This document shows, one piece after another, positions 1 through 8,123 of a stretch of 64,000 nucleotides of DNA. Each line of letters starts with the position of its first letter. Position 1 is the stretch's first letter. The position numbers and the translations under genes were made by a program. The notes under the pieces were generated by a model, which did not search any database, had not been told where the DNA came from, and was given only the letters and a program-made list of their open reading frames with translations. The DNA is from Marinicauda pacifica (lineage in GTDB: Bacteria; Pseudomonadota; Alphaproteobacteria; Caulobacterales; Maricaulaceae): contig NZ_SRXV01000001.1 in the NCBI RefSeq assembly GCF_004793635.1, forward strand, positions 248,001-312,000, read 5' to 3'.

Positions 1-180
1 CACGCCCATCGGCTCAGCGAGGCGGGCGCCGACTTCATTATTCCCGACGCCATCGAGGCCGGGCTGCAGCTTGCCGGGCGGGCGCTGGAAGAATACGGCC
101 TCGCCCCGGAAACGGTCCGCGACCGCATCGCCGCCGCGCGCGACGCCGAGTATGCGCGCGCCAGGAAGCAGCAGGACTAG
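1..180 (+). CDS. C-terminal end of a KefB/KefC-type (CPA2) cation:proton antiporter, partial
   Basis: The window opens inside a reading frame that runs 59 codons to a TAG at 178-180. The residues read ...SEAGADFIIPDAIEAGLQLAGRALEEYG..., which resembles the end of the TrkA-N/RCK nucleotide-binding part of CPA2 antiporters, where 'AG(A)D.VIPE..E..LQLA...L...G' is typical. Such proteins exchange K+ or Na+ for protons across the inner membrane, with the cytosolic RCK domain acting as the gate. Only this tail is visible, so membrane segments and the exact subfamily (KefB, KefC or another) cannot be judged. It converges on icd with a shared terminator between. Confidence 0.6.
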   Translation, partial: HAHRLSEAGADFIIPDAIEAGLQLAGRALEEYGLAPETVRDRIAAARDAEYARARKQQD

Positions 181-241
181 TCCTCGCTAGCCCGCGTGGC
201 CGAGGTATCTCGGCACGCCCCTGTTCGCCGGGGCGTCAAAG

Positions 242-271
242 AAAAAGGCCGGGCATGGCTGCCCGGCCTTT
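242..271. terminator. Bidirectional intrinsic terminator between the antiporter and icd
   Basis: A perfect 8-bp stem GGCCGGGC (247-254) / GCCCGGCC (261-268) with a 6-nt loop is flanked by AAAAA on the left and TTT on the right. Read leftwards it ends in a T run just after the icd stop, and read rightwards it follows the antiporter stop, so it suits both convergent genes. Confidence 0.75.
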
Positions 272-297
272 GACCTCGTCCCGTCAGGCGCTAAGGC

Positions 298-1521
298 CTA
301 GACGACGTCTTTCATCTCGTCGGCGAAGCGCTCGCCCACCTTGTCGAGGAAGCCCTCGGTGGTCAGCCAGCCTTGCTGATCGCCGACCAGCAGGGCCAGG
401 TCCTTCGTCATGAAGCCGTTTTCCACGGTGCGCACGACCGATTTTTCCAGCTTCTCGGCAAAGGCCACGACCTTCTCGTTGCCGTCCATCGTGCCGCGAT
501 ATTTCAGGCCGCGCGTCCAGGCGAAGATCGACGCGATGGAGTTGGTCGACGTCTTCTCGCCTTTCTGGTGCTGGCGGTAGTGACGCGTCACGGTGCCGTG
601 CGCCGCCTCGGCCTCGACCGTCTTGCCGTCCGGCGTCATCAGCACCGAGGTCATCAGCCCGAGCGAGCCGAAGCCCTGGGCCACGGTGTCGGACTGCACG
701 TCGCCGTCATAGTTCTTGCAGGCCCAGACAAAGCCGCCGGACCATTTCATCGCCGCCGCGACCATGTCGTCGATCAGGCGGTGCTCGTAGGTGATCTTCT
801 TCTTCTCGAAGTCGGCCTTGAATTCGTCCTCGTAGACTTCCTGGAAGATGTCTTTGAAGCGGCCGTCATAGGCCTTCATGATCGTGTTCTTGGTCGACAG
901 GTAGACCGGCCAGCCGCGATCGAGGCCATAGCGCAGCGACGCGCGCGCGAAGTCGCGGATGGAGTCGTCGAGATTGTACATGCCCATGGCAACGCCGGCG
1001 GACGGGAAGTCATAGACCTCGCGGGTCACCGGCTCGCCGCCATCGCTCGGCGTATAGGTCATCGTCAGCTTGCCGGGGCCGGGAATCTTCATGTCGGTCG
1101 CGCGGTACTGGTCGCCGAAGGCGTGGCGGCCGATGACGATCGGCTTGGTCCAGCCGGGAACCAGGCGCGGAATATTCTGGATCACGATCGGCTCGCGGAA
1201 GACGACGCCGCCGAGAATGTTGCGGATCGTGCCGTTGGGCGAGCGCCACATCTTCTTCAGGCCGAACTCTTCGACGCGTTGCTCGTCCGGCGTGATCGTG
1301 GCGCATTTCACGCCGACGCCGTAATGCTTGATGGCCTCGGCGGCCTCGACGGTGATCTGGTCGTCGGTCTCGTCGCGCTTCTGGATCGAGAGGTCGTAGT
1401 ATTTCAGGTCGATGTCGAGATACGGCAGGATCAGCTTTTCCTTGATCAGATCCCAGATGATGCGGGTCATCTCGTCGCCGTCGAGCTCGACCACCGGATT
1501 GTCGACTTTGATCTTGGCCAT
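298..1521 (-). CDS. icd: NADP-dependent isocitrate dehydrogenase, eukaryotic-type homodimer
   Basis: 407 residues starting [23 protein letters not shown], the characteristic opening of the homodimeric type II (eukaryotic-like) isocitrate dehydrogenases found in many alphaproteobacteria. It oxidises isocitrate to 2-oxoglutarate in the TCA cycle in the cytosol and supplies NADPH. The substrate-binding segment around TIRNILGG, the [14 protein letters not shown] stretch with metal-binding Asp residues, and the [10 protein letters not shown] coenzyme segment are all present, and the length matches the family. The gene stands alone, with its terminator directly downstream. A long open frame on the opposite strand here is an artefact of high GC. 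Confidence 0.97.
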   Translation of the reverse strand: MAKIKVDNPVVELDGDEMTRIIWDLIKEKLILPYLDIDLKYYDLSIQKRDETDDQITVEAAEAIKHYGVGVKCATITPDEQRVEEFGLKKMWRSPNGTIRNILGGVVFREPIVIQNIPRLVPGWTKPIVIGRHAFGDQYRATDMKIPGPGKLTMTYTPSDGGEPVTREVYDFPSAGVAMGMYNLDDSIRDFARASLRYGLDRGWPVYLSTKNTIMKAYDGRFKDIFQEVYEDEFKADFEKKKITYEHRLIDDMVAAAMKWSGGFVWACKNYDGDVQSDTVAQGFGSLGLMTSVLMTPDGKTVEAEAAHGTVTRHYRQHQKGEKTSTNSIASIFAWTRGLKYRGTMDGNEKVVAFAEKLEKSVVRTVENGFMTKDLALLVGDQQGWLTTEGFLDKVGERFADEMKDVV

Positions 1522-1627
1522 GTTTATGCGCTTTCCGTCTTGAGGCGCGCACCCAAACGCGCGCTAAAGGGGGGAGTCGTATTGGGGCGTGATCTAGCAC
1601 CCGATCCTTGGAAGTGAAAGAGCAGCT

Positions 1628-2377
1628 ATGAAAGAGGGTTCCAAACACCCCGTCTTCATCCTTCACCGCCCGCAAATGGGTGAGAATATCGGCGCGGCTG
1701 CCCGGGTGATGGGCAATTTCGCGCTGCCCGAACTGCGCATCGTGGCGCCGCGCGACGGCTGGCCGAACGAGACGGCGATCACGATGGCCGTCGGCTCTCC
1801 GGTGATGGACGCCGCGCAGGTGTTCGACTCGCTCGACGAGGCGGTGGCCGACCTGTCCGTGCTCTATGCGACCACGGCGCGCCCGCGCGACATGCTCAAG
1901 CCTGTCCTGACCGGGCGCGAGGCGATGGCCGAGACGCGCGGTCATGTCGAGGCGGGTACGCGCGTGGGCGTGCTCTTCGGCGGCGAGCGCGCGGGCCTGC
2001 CGAACGAGGCGGTCACGCGCTCGAACGCCATCCTCACCCTGCCGGTGGAGCCGGGATTTGCCAGCCTGAATCTCGCCATGGCGGTCGGCATCATCGCGCA
2101 CGAATGGCGCGCGGCCGATCCGCCGCCGGCCGAGTTCCGCCCGCTGGAGGACCCGGCCAGCCAGGACGAGCTTGACCGCATGTACCGCCATTTCGAGGAG
2201 GAGCTGGAGCGCGCCGGCTTCTTCTTCCCGCCGGAGAAAACGCCGCTGATGATCCAGAATCTGCGCAATATCTTCGCGCGCGGCGGACTGACCATCCAGG
2301 AAGTGCGCACCTTCCGCGGCGCGGTGAAGGCGCTGACTCTCGGACGCGGCAAGCACCGCGTCGTGCGGGGGGATTAG
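1628..2377 (+). CDS. trmJ: tRNA 2'-O-methyltransferase, TrmJ-type SPOUT enzyme
   Basis: 249 residues. The N-terminal half is a SpoU/SPOUT methyltransferase domain: HRPQMGENIGAAARVMGNF (motif 1, with the conserved NIGAAAR), then GVLFGGERAGLPNE (motif 2) and EPGFASLNLAMAVGI (motif 3, SLNL), the knotted S-adenosylmethionine site. The C-terminal extension after about residue 160 is typical of TrmJ, which 2'-O-methylates nucleotide 32 of tRNAs. It diverges from icd and its stop overlaps the stop of the convergent serine hydrolase by 3 nt. SpoU paralogues are numerous, so exact substrate is inferred from length and motif wording. Confidence 0.85.
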   Translation: MKEGSKHPVFILHRPQMGENIGAAARVMGNFALPELRIVAPRDGWPNETAITMAVGSPVMDAAQVFDSLDEAVADLSVLYATTARPRDMLKPVLTGREAMAETRGHVEAGTRVGVLFGGERAGLPNEAVTRSNAILTLPVEPGFASLNLAMAVGIIAHEWRAADPPPAEFRPLEDPASQDELDRMYRHFEEELERAGFFFPPEKTPLMIQNLRNIFARGGLTIQEVRTFRGAVKALTLGRGKHRVVRGD

Positions 2378-3501
2378 GGGCCGGGATTGCCGGTCAACGT
2401 ATCCATCAGGGTAAACACCGCGTCCGGAGCTTCGAACGATTTGGCATTGGCCTGAACGGCCAAGGCCAGCGCGCTGCGGCTGTCATACAGCGCCGCCGAG
2501 CGGTAGCCGGCAAAATCGCCGCCGTGGAACAGCCGGTACGTACCGTCCTCGTTTCGGGTCACATAGACGCCAAGCCCGTAGCCGGTGCCGCGCTCGGCAT
2601 CCAGCGTCCAGGCCTCGTCGATCATGATGGCACGATAGGGGGCGAATGTCTCAGAACCCAGAGCGAGGAAAAGGCGCGCCAGATCGGCCGGGCTGGTCAC
2701 CAGCCCGCCGGCCGCGCCCTCATAGGAAAAATCGCGGATGAGGGCGTCGCCGCGCAGGGTTGCGGTCTTTCCGCCGAACAGCGCCCGGTCATATCCGGTC
2801 GCCAGATTCTCGTAGTGCCGCCCGGCCAGAACCTCGGTTTCGGACAGGCCCAGCGGGACGATGACCCGGTCGCGGACCAGTTCGCCATAGGCTGATCCCG
2901 TCACAGCCTCCAGGACCAGGCCGGCGATGATGAAATGGGTGTCGGAATAGGAAAACGCTGCCCCGGGTTCGCCGGCCGGGGTGTGCGATGCCACGAAGCC
3001 GATCAACTCGTCCGGCGTGAAGCTGTGCTCACGCCGCAGGCGGAGGGCCAGATGGAAGCGCCAATCCTCCAGATAGTCCGGCACGCCGGCAGTGTGCGTC
3101 AGCAGATGGCGCATGGTGATCGCGTCGCCATGCTCGAGCGCCTCGATCCAGGGCCGGTCGGCAAGCCAGGCCGTGATCGGCGCATCGAGGTCGAGCCGGC
3201 CTTCGTGAACGAGCTGGGCGGCGATCAAACCGGTGACGGTCTTGCCCAGACTGCCTGCCAGATAGCGCGTTTGCGGCCCGACCGGGCCCGCATCTCGGGC
3301 CATCTTTCCGGCCCAGGCTCTCACCGCGTCATCGTCATGCGGGCCGATCACCGCCGCAGAGACGCCGGGGGCAGTCTGCTCGGCGTACAGCTGATCGATC
3401 GCGGGCTGCAGAGCACGAGGGTCGGGTTCGGACTGGGCAGACACCATGCCGGGTGCCAGCACAAGGGCAGCAAACAGGACGAGTGGACGAAGACGACGCA
3501 T
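2374..3501 (-). CDS. Secreted serine hydrolase, beta-lactamase/PBP class C family
   Basis: 375 residues. An ATG at 3501 preceded by AGAGGA is preferred to an upstream in-frame start because it opens directly into a signal peptide (MRRLRPLVLFAALVLAPGMVSAQ). The active-site S-x-x-K is in LAGSLGKTVTG, the tyrosine motif is YSD in FSYSDTHF, and the third motif is HGGDFAGY near the C terminus, in place of KTG. The set is that of the class C beta-lactamase-like family, which includes esterases, D-aminopeptidases and peptidoglycan-acting enzymes; actual beta-lactamase activity cannot be inferred. Likely periplasmic. It is a single gene, divergent from rpsD. Confidence 0.85.
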   Translation of the reverse strand: MRRLRPLVLFAALVLAPGMVSAQSEPDPRALQPAIDQLYAEQTAPGVSAAVIGPHDDDAVRAWAGKMARDAGPVGPQTRYLAGSLGKTVTGLIAAQLVHEGRLDLDAPITAWLADRPWIEALEHGDAITMRHLLTHTAGVPDYLEDWRFHLALRLRREHSFTPDELIGFVASHTPAGEPGAAFSYSDTHFIIAGLVLEAVTGSAYGELVRDRVIVPLGLSETEVLAGRHYENLATGYDRALFGGKTATLRGDALIRDFSYEGAAGGLVTSPADLARLFLALGSETFAPYRAIMIDEAWTLDAERGTGYGLGVYVTRNEDGTYRLFHGGDFAGYRSAALYDSRSALALAVQANAKSFEAPDAVFTLMDTLTGNPGP

Positions 3502-3617
3502 GGCCGGTTTCCTCTTGCAAAGGCTAGGACCGTATGGAAGTCCGCGCCGGTACACAGGTCAAATAATTGTAAGCGGGCAAGTTGGGCGCCCGTCGGCCCG
3601 CGAACCGCTGCGGCCAG

Positions 3618-3646
3618 TTGACTTAGCCCCGGCCATCTAACATAAC
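3618..3646 (+). promoter_or_regulatory. Candidate housekeeping promoter of rpsD
   Basis: TTGACT at 3618-3623 is followed by TCTAACATAAC (about 3636-3646). Depending on the -10 chosen the spacer is 14-17 nt; the shorter reading resembles the alphaproteobacterial TTGAC-(10-14)-GCTANAWC pattern. The rest of 3502-3771 shows no gene. Confidence 0.35.
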
Positions 3647-3771
3647 CCGCGCTTCCCTCGGCCAGCATGAAGCTGCCAATTCGTCCAACACTCACGGGCG
3701 ACGCGTGAACCGCCGTTTTTATTGCGGAGCGAAGAGGGCGCTCTGCCGGGCCGCGTCGAAACAGGAAAAAC

Positions 3772-4389
3772 ATGTCGAAGCGTCATTCGCAGAAACACAA
3801 AATCGATCGCCGTATGGGCGAGAATATCTGGGGCCGCGCCAAATCCCCGATCAACTCGCGTCCCTACGGTCCGGGCCAGCACGGTCAGCGCCGCAAGGCG
3901 AAGATCTCCGATTTCGGCCTTCAGCTGCGCGCCAAGCAGAAGCTGAAGGGCTATTACGGCTCGATCACCGAGAAGCAGTTCCACTCGATCTATGACGAGG
4001 CCGATCGCCGCAAAGGCAACACGGCCGAGAACCTGATCGGTCTTCTGGAAAGCCGTCTGGACGCCGTGGTCTACCGCGCGAAATTCGTCCCGACCGTCTT
4101 CGCCGCACGTCAGTTCGTGAACCACGGGCACGTGAAGGTGAACGGCCAGCGCGTGAACATCCCGTCCTACCGCGTGAAGCCGGGCGATGTCGTGGAAGTG
4201 CGCGAAAAGTCGCGCAACATGGCCCTCGTCCTCGAAGCGCTGCAGAGCGGCGAACGCGACTTCCCCGACTATGTCGAAGTCGACGTGAAGGCGATGACGG
4301 CCACCTTCACCCGCATCCCCGAATTCTCCGATGTGCCGTATCCGGTGCAGATGGAACCCAACCTCGTGGTCGAATTCTACTCCTCGTAG
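3772..4389 (+). CDS. rpsD: 30S ribosomal protein S4
   Basis: 205 residues, [21 protein letters not shown]..., the usual alphaproteobacterial S4. The N-terminal Lys/Arg-rich part is followed by the S4 RNA-binding domain around residues 93-155 ([34 protein letters not shown]). S4 nucleates 30S assembly by binding the 16S 5' domain. The start is supported by AGGA 7 nt upstream. Here rpsD is a single gene outside a ribosomal operon, as is common in this class. Confidence 0.98.
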   Translation: MSKRHSQKHKIDRRMGENIWGRAKSPINSRPYGPGQHGQRRKAKISDFGLQLRAKQKLKGYYGSITEKQFHSIYDEADRRKGNTAENLIGLLESRLDAVVYRAKFVPTVFAARQFVNHGHVKVNGQRVNIPSYRVKPGDVVEVREKSRNMALVLEALQSGERDFPDYVEVDVKAMTATFTRIPEFSDVPYPVQMEPNLVVEFYSS

Positions 4390-4417
4390 ATTTCACGACC
4401 CGTTCGAGACGACCAGG

Positions 4418-4446
4418 CGCCCGCTCCGGATATTCCGGGGCGGGCG
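4418..4446 (+). terminator. Likely rpsD terminator
   Basis: GC-rich inverted repeat CGCCCGCTCCGG / CCGGGGCGGGCG around a short A/T loop, about 30 nt after the rpsD stop, followed by a weak T-rich stretch (TTTGCGTTT). The stem is strong and the tail poor, so termination may be partial. Confidence 0.5.
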
Positions 4447-4521
4447 TTTGCGTTTCGGGCTGACCGCGTTGCAGGTTTGCGGCTAGAGTGAAGACACCCA
4501 TTCGCGGGTCGCGAGGTTCAG

Positions 4522-4902
4522 ATGAACGCTATTGCTTTGGCCACCGGAGGGCATGCACTTGTGCTCGCACTCCTCGCCGCCGGATGCCAGCCTGGCCCGG
4601 AACTCGAGCCGTCGCGTATCGCGGAGCCTCAACGTCGCCTGGACTCGGTTCTGGGCTGGCGGGTGGAGCAGGACACGCTGATCGTTCAGGCCCACTCGAA
4701 TGGCTGCACGACCAAGGACAGCTTCGATATCGACATCTTCATGGCGCCGCAAAGCTGGACCGCCGAGGTCGAGCTGGTCCGCCGCGAGCCGGACCGCTGC
4801 GAGGCGATTCTCCCCCAAGGGGTCACGCTTGAGTGGACCCGCGCCGAGCTGGGCGTGCCGCAGAGCGCGGACATCCGGCTGGCCAACCCGATCGGGCGAT
4901 AG
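4522..4902 (+). CDS. Small predicted lipoprotein of unknown function
   Basis: 126 residues. The N terminus MNAIALATGGHALVLALLAAGCQPG has a hydrophobic stretch ending in LAAGC, an acceptable lipobox with Cys22 as the lipidated residue. The mature part contains two further cysteines, in SNGCTTKDSFDID and PDRCEAILP, which could pair in the periplasm. No family is recognised with certainty. It is a short independent gene bounded by the rpsD terminator upstream and its own terminator downstream. Confidence 0.65.
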   Translation: MNAIALATGGHALVLALLAAGCQPGPELEPSRIAEPQRRLDSVLGWRVEQDTLIVQAHSNGCTTKDSFDIDIFMAPQSWTAEVELVRREPDRCEAILPQGVTLEWTRAELGVPQSADIRLANPIGR

Positions 4903-4904
4903 AC

Positions 4905-4936
4905 AAAAGCCCCGGCCAATCGACCGGGGCTTTTTT
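4905..4936. terminator. Bidirectional intrinsic terminator
   Basis: Stem GCCCCGG (4909-4915) / CCGGGGC (4924-4930) with AAAA before and TTTTTT after. It closes the lipoprotein gene on the plus strand and grxD on the minus strand. Confidence 0.85.
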
Positions 4937-4962
4937 GAAAAGCAGAAAATGGCGGGGCGTGT

Positions 4963-5307
4963 CTACGCCGCGCTGCCGGTTTCCAGCACGCCCTTGTCCG
5001 CCATGTAGCTGCGCAGCTCGCCGGTCTCGAACATCTCCTTGATGATGTCGCAGCCGCCGACGAATTCGCCCTTCACGTAGAGCTGCGGGATGGTCGGCCA
5101 GTCGGAAAAGACCTTGATGCCTTCACGCACCGCCTGGTCTTCCAGCACATTGACCGCCACGTAGTTCACGCCAAGATGGTCGAGCACCCGGCTCGTGACC
5201 GACGAAAACCCGCACTGGGGAAAGGTCGGCGTGCCCTTCATGAACAGGACCACGTCATTCTTGGTGACGGCATCCTTGATTTCGTCGAGTACGGCCTGGT
5301 CGGTCAT
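4963..5307 (-). CDS. grxD: Monothiol glutaredoxin, Grx4 family
   Basis: 114 residues with the signature active site C-G-F-S in KGTPTFPQCGFSSV, and the glutathione-binding TIPQLYVKGEFVGGCDI. Such glutaredoxins bind and pass on [2Fe-2S] clusters as homodimers or as heterodimers with BolA proteins and have little disulfide reductase activity. GGAGG precedes the ATG. The bolA gene lies 65 nt upstream on the same strand, a pairing widespread in Proteobacteria that fits a shared role in Fe-S trafficking or iron sensing. Confidence 0.96.
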   Translation of the reverse strand: MTDQAVLDEIKDAVTKNDVVLFMKGTPTFPQCGFSSVTSRVLDHLGVNYVAVNVLEDQAVREGIKVFSDWPTIPQLYVKGEFVGGCDIIKEMFETGELRSYMADKGVLETGSAA

Positions 5308-5372
5308 GGCAGAAGCCTCCGGAAGAATATCAAGTCTTCTAGCTAGGAAGAGCGGGGCAGGCGGTCAAGCGA

Positions 5373-5609
5373 TCAGCCTGCAGGAGTGCGGGTTTCCAGA
5401 GCGAGCGCGTGCAACTCTCCGCCCATTCGCCCGCCCAGGGCCGCGTACACGGCCTGGTGCTGTTTCACGCGGGGCATGCCGCGAAAGCTCTCCGCCGTAA
5501 TGATCGCCTTGTAGTGGTCGCCGTCTCCAGCAAGGTCGACAATCTCGACCTCGGCATCGGGGATGCCGTCCCGGATCAGCTTTGCGATATCGTCCGCGGC
5601 CATCGGCAT
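5373..5609 (-). CDS. BolA/YrbA family protein
   Basis: 78 residues, MPMAADDIAKLIRDGIPDAEVEIVDL..., with the class II KH-like fold pattern and the conserved DHYKAIITAESFRGMPRVKQHQAVYAAL, including the conserved His near the C-terminal half that helps bind an Fe-S cluster with a monothiol glutaredoxin. The ATG at 5609 is preferred because GGGAG lies 9 nt upstream; a second ATG sits at 5603. It is immediately upstream of grxD and probably co-transcribed with it. Confidence 0.92.
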   Translation of the reverse strand: MPMAADDIAKLIRDGIPDAEVEIVDLAGDGDHYKAIITAESFRGMPRVKQHQAVYAALGGRMGGELHALALETRTPAG

Positions 5610-5712
5610 GTGCGTGTACTCCCATTTTCGTTGAACTGGAATATAAGAGACCGGCAGGCGGTGGGAACCCGCAGCCTTCATCGTTGCTGAACTCTGTCGG
5701 AGATCGTCCCCC

Positions 5713-6642
5713 ATGCCGCTGCTTGCCACCCTGCCTGTGCTCGCCCTTCTGGTTGCCGTCAACGCCGAGCCGCTGGAGGATGTCCGCGTTCTCGCCGGTG
5801 ACGACATGGCAGGGCGCGCCGCCGGCACGCCAGGCAGCGAACGCGCACGCGCCTACATCATGTCCCGGTTCGAGGAGATCGGCCTCACGCCCGTCGGCGC
5901 GAGCTTCGAATATCCCTTCGGCTACATGTCGCGCAGCAACGAGCCGCGGACCGGCACCAACATCATTGCCTGCCTGTGCGAGAGCGGATCGGACCGGGCC
6001 ATCGTCGTCACCGCCCATTACGATCACGTCGGGGTGCGCCGCGACGAGATCTATAACGGCGCGGACGATAACGCCTCCGGCGTGGCCGGCATGCTCGCGA
6101 TCGCCGAGCATTTCGTCGAGAACCCGCCCGAGCACGATGTCGTCTTCGTGGCGTTCGATGCCGAGGAGGTCGGGCTGAAGGGCGCGGAGCATTTCGTGGC
6201 CAACCCGCCCGAAGCGCTCGGCGAAATGGCCTTCAACCTCAACCTCGACATGATCGGGTATAACGAACAGAACGAGCTCTACGCGGTCGGGAGCTATCAC
6301 TTCCCGGTTCTGGTGCCGATTATCGAGGAGATTGGCGCCTCCGCCCCGGTCACCCTGTCACGCGGCTACGACACGCCGGAGGATACCGGCGGTGACGACT
6401 GGACGCTGCGCACCGATTCCGGTCCCTTCTTCGAAGCCGGAATCCCCTTCCTGCTGCTCAGTGTGGAAGACCACCCCCATTATCACCAGCCGACCGACAC
6501 GTTCGAAAACCTGACCCGCGACTTCTTCGTGAACGCGGTCGAGACCGCGATCCTCATGGCAGAGAAGATCGATACCGAGCTGGAAGCCATTGCCGCCGCC
6601 GAACCGCGCACCGCAACCGAGGGGGCGGGCGCAGCAGAGTAG
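5713..6642 (+). CDS. Secreted M28-family zinc metallopeptidase
   Basis: 309 residues with a short hydrophobic leader (MPLLATLPVLALLVAVNA). Zinc and catalytic residues of peptidase family M28 are visible in order: VVTAHYDHVGV (His), NGADDNASGVAG (bridging Asp), FDAEEVGLKGAEHF (catalytic Glu-Glu), NLDMIGY (Asp) and DHPHYHQPTDTFENL (last His). Members are aminopeptidases or carboxypeptidases acting on peptides in the periplasm. It diverges from the bolA-grxD pair and is followed by the convergent purD. Substrate unknown. Confidence 0.9.
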   Translation: MPLLATLPVLALLVAVNAEPLEDVRVLAGDDMAGRAAGTPGSERARAYIMSRFEEIGLTPVGASFEYPFGYMSRSNEPRTGTNIIACLCESGSDRAIVVTAHYDHVGVRRDEIYNGADDNASGVAGMLAIAEHFVENPPEHDVVFVAFDAEEVGLKGAEHFVANPPEALGEMAFNLNLDMIGYNEQNELYAVGSYHFPVLVPIIEEIGASAPVTLSRGYDTPEDTGGDDWTLRTDSGPFFEAGIPFLLLSVEDHPHYHQPTDTFENLTRDFFVNAVETAILMAEKIDTELEAIAAAEPRTATEGAGAAE

Positions 6643-6654
6643 CGCACGACAGCG

Positions 6655-7938
6655 TTAGAGGGCGCGCCAGGCGATATCGCGGCGGCAGAAGCCTTGCGCC
6701 CAGTCGATGCGGTCCACCGCGGCATACGCCCGGTCCACGGCCTCTTGCAGCGTCGCCCCGGTGGCGGTGACGTTCAGCACCCGTCCGCCCGTCGCGACCA
6801 CGTCGCCGGCATCGTTCACGCCGGTCCCGGCGTGGAAGATGGTCACGCCGTCGACCTCGCCGGCCTCCTTGAGACCCTTGATCACGGTGTGCTTCTCATA
6901 GCTGCCGGGATAGCCCTCGCTCGCCATCACCACCGTCACGGTGGGGGCAGGGCGGTCATCCTGGGGCAGGAGCCGGGCAAAGTCCCGGGCCGGCATGCCG
7001 CCAGTGGCGCAGGACAGCAGGGCCGGCACGATGTCCGCTTCGGTCTGCACCATCAGGGCCTGGCATTCCGGGTCGCCGAAGCGGCAATTGAACTCGACGA
7101 CTTTCGGCCCCTGCGCGGTGACCATGATGCCGATATAGAGCACGCCGGAATAGGCCATGTCCGCGTCGCGCATCCCGTCCAGCATCGGGCGGGCGATCTG
7201 CTCATCGACGGTTGCCATCAATTCAGGGGTCATCAGCGGGGCTGGGGCGTAGGCCCCCATGCCGCCGGTATTCGGCCCGGTATCGCCTTCGCCGACCCGC
7301 TTGTGATCCTGCACGGCCGGCAGGGTCAGCGCATTGGTCCCGTCGGTCAGCACGAAGACGCTGGCCTCCTCGCCCTCCATGAACTCCTCGATGACGACCG
7401 AGGCCGAGGCGTCCCCGAACTTGCCCGACAACATGTCCGACAGCTCGGATTCGGCCTCTTCGCGCGTCTGGGCGATGACCACGCCCTTGCCCGCGGCCAG
7501 GCCGTCGGCTTTCAGCACGTAGGGCGCGTTCATCGTGTCCAGGAAGGCGCGTGCCTTGGCCAGGTCGGTGAAGGCCCCGTAGGCGGCGGTCGGCACGCCG
7601 AAGCGCGCCATCATGTCCTTGGCAAAGCCCTTGGAGGCTTCCAGTTGCGCCGCGTCCCTGGACGGACCGAACACATCGAAGCCGCGCGCGCGCAGCAGGT
7701 CGGCCAGCCCCAGCGCCAGCGGGGCTTCGGGGCCGATCACGATCAGATCGGGTTCCAGCTGCAGGGCCAGCGCCTGAAGACCGTCAATGTCGTCGGCAGC
7801 AACATCGAAGCAGGGCCCGATCTGATCCATCGCCACGCTGCCCGGCGCAGACCACACGGTGTCGACCAGCGGGCTCTGTGCGATCTTCCAGGCCAGGGCA
7901 TGCTCGCGCCCGCCCGATCCGATGATGAGAATATTCAT
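6655..7938 (-). CDS. purD: Phosphoribosylamine-glycine ligase (GAR synthetase)
   Basis: 427 residues, MNILIIGSGGREHALAWKIAQSP..., the typical start. It is the ATP-grasp enzyme for the second step of de novo purine synthesis. Visible landmarks are VIGPEAPLALGLADLLR, the ATP-binding VLKADGLAAGKGVVIA, the KRVGEGDTGPNTGGMGAYAP signature of the family, and VVEFNCRFGDPE with metal ligands. Full length. It diverges from xseA, as seen in several related genomes. Confidence 0.98.
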   Translation of the reverse strand: MNILIIGSGGREHALAWKIAQSPLVDTVWSAPGSVAMDQIGPCFDVAADDIDGLQALALQLEPDLIVIGPEAPLALGLADLLRARGFDVFGPSRDAAQLEASKGFAKDMMARFGVPTAAYGAFTDLAKARAFLDTMNAPYVLKADGLAAGKGVVIAQTREEAESELSDMLSGKFGDASASVVIEEFMEGEEASVFVLTDGTNALTLPAVQDHKRVGEGDTGPNTGGMGAYAPAPLMTPELMATVDEQIARPMLDGMRDADMAYSGVLYIGIMVTAQGPKVVEFNCRFGDPECQALMVQTEADIVPALLSCATGGMPARDFARLLPQDDRPAPTVTVVMASEGYPGSYEKHTVIKGLKEAGEVDGVTIFHAGTGVNDAGDVVATGGRVLNVTATGATLQEAVDRAYAAVDRIDWAQGFCRRDIAWRAL

Positions 7939-8123
7939 GGCCCAAATGCCTCGTTCCGGTCCTGCGCCGCAAGTCTTCGCGCCGCTCGCAAGTGTCGGGA
8001 GGTGGCCTAGCCCAAATCCGGCGGTTCAATCCAGCCCTCAAATGCGCAGGCCCGCCTCTGGCGCCGCACAGGCGGCTTGGGTTACCCATGGCAAAGCAGA
8101 AACGAGATGAGTCCGCTTTTTAG

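Noticed and set aside
373-1617. A 414-codon open frame on the plus strand opposite icd
   Set aside because: It mirrors icd codon by codon, has a low-complexity Arg/Ala/Gly/His composition and no family motifs. Such frames are expected opposite real genes in GC-rich DNA.
2374-3501. The serine hydrolase as a beta-lactamase resistance gene
   Set aside because: The third active-site motif is HGG rather than KTG, and the family is dominated by esterases and peptidases, so resistance cannot be inferred.
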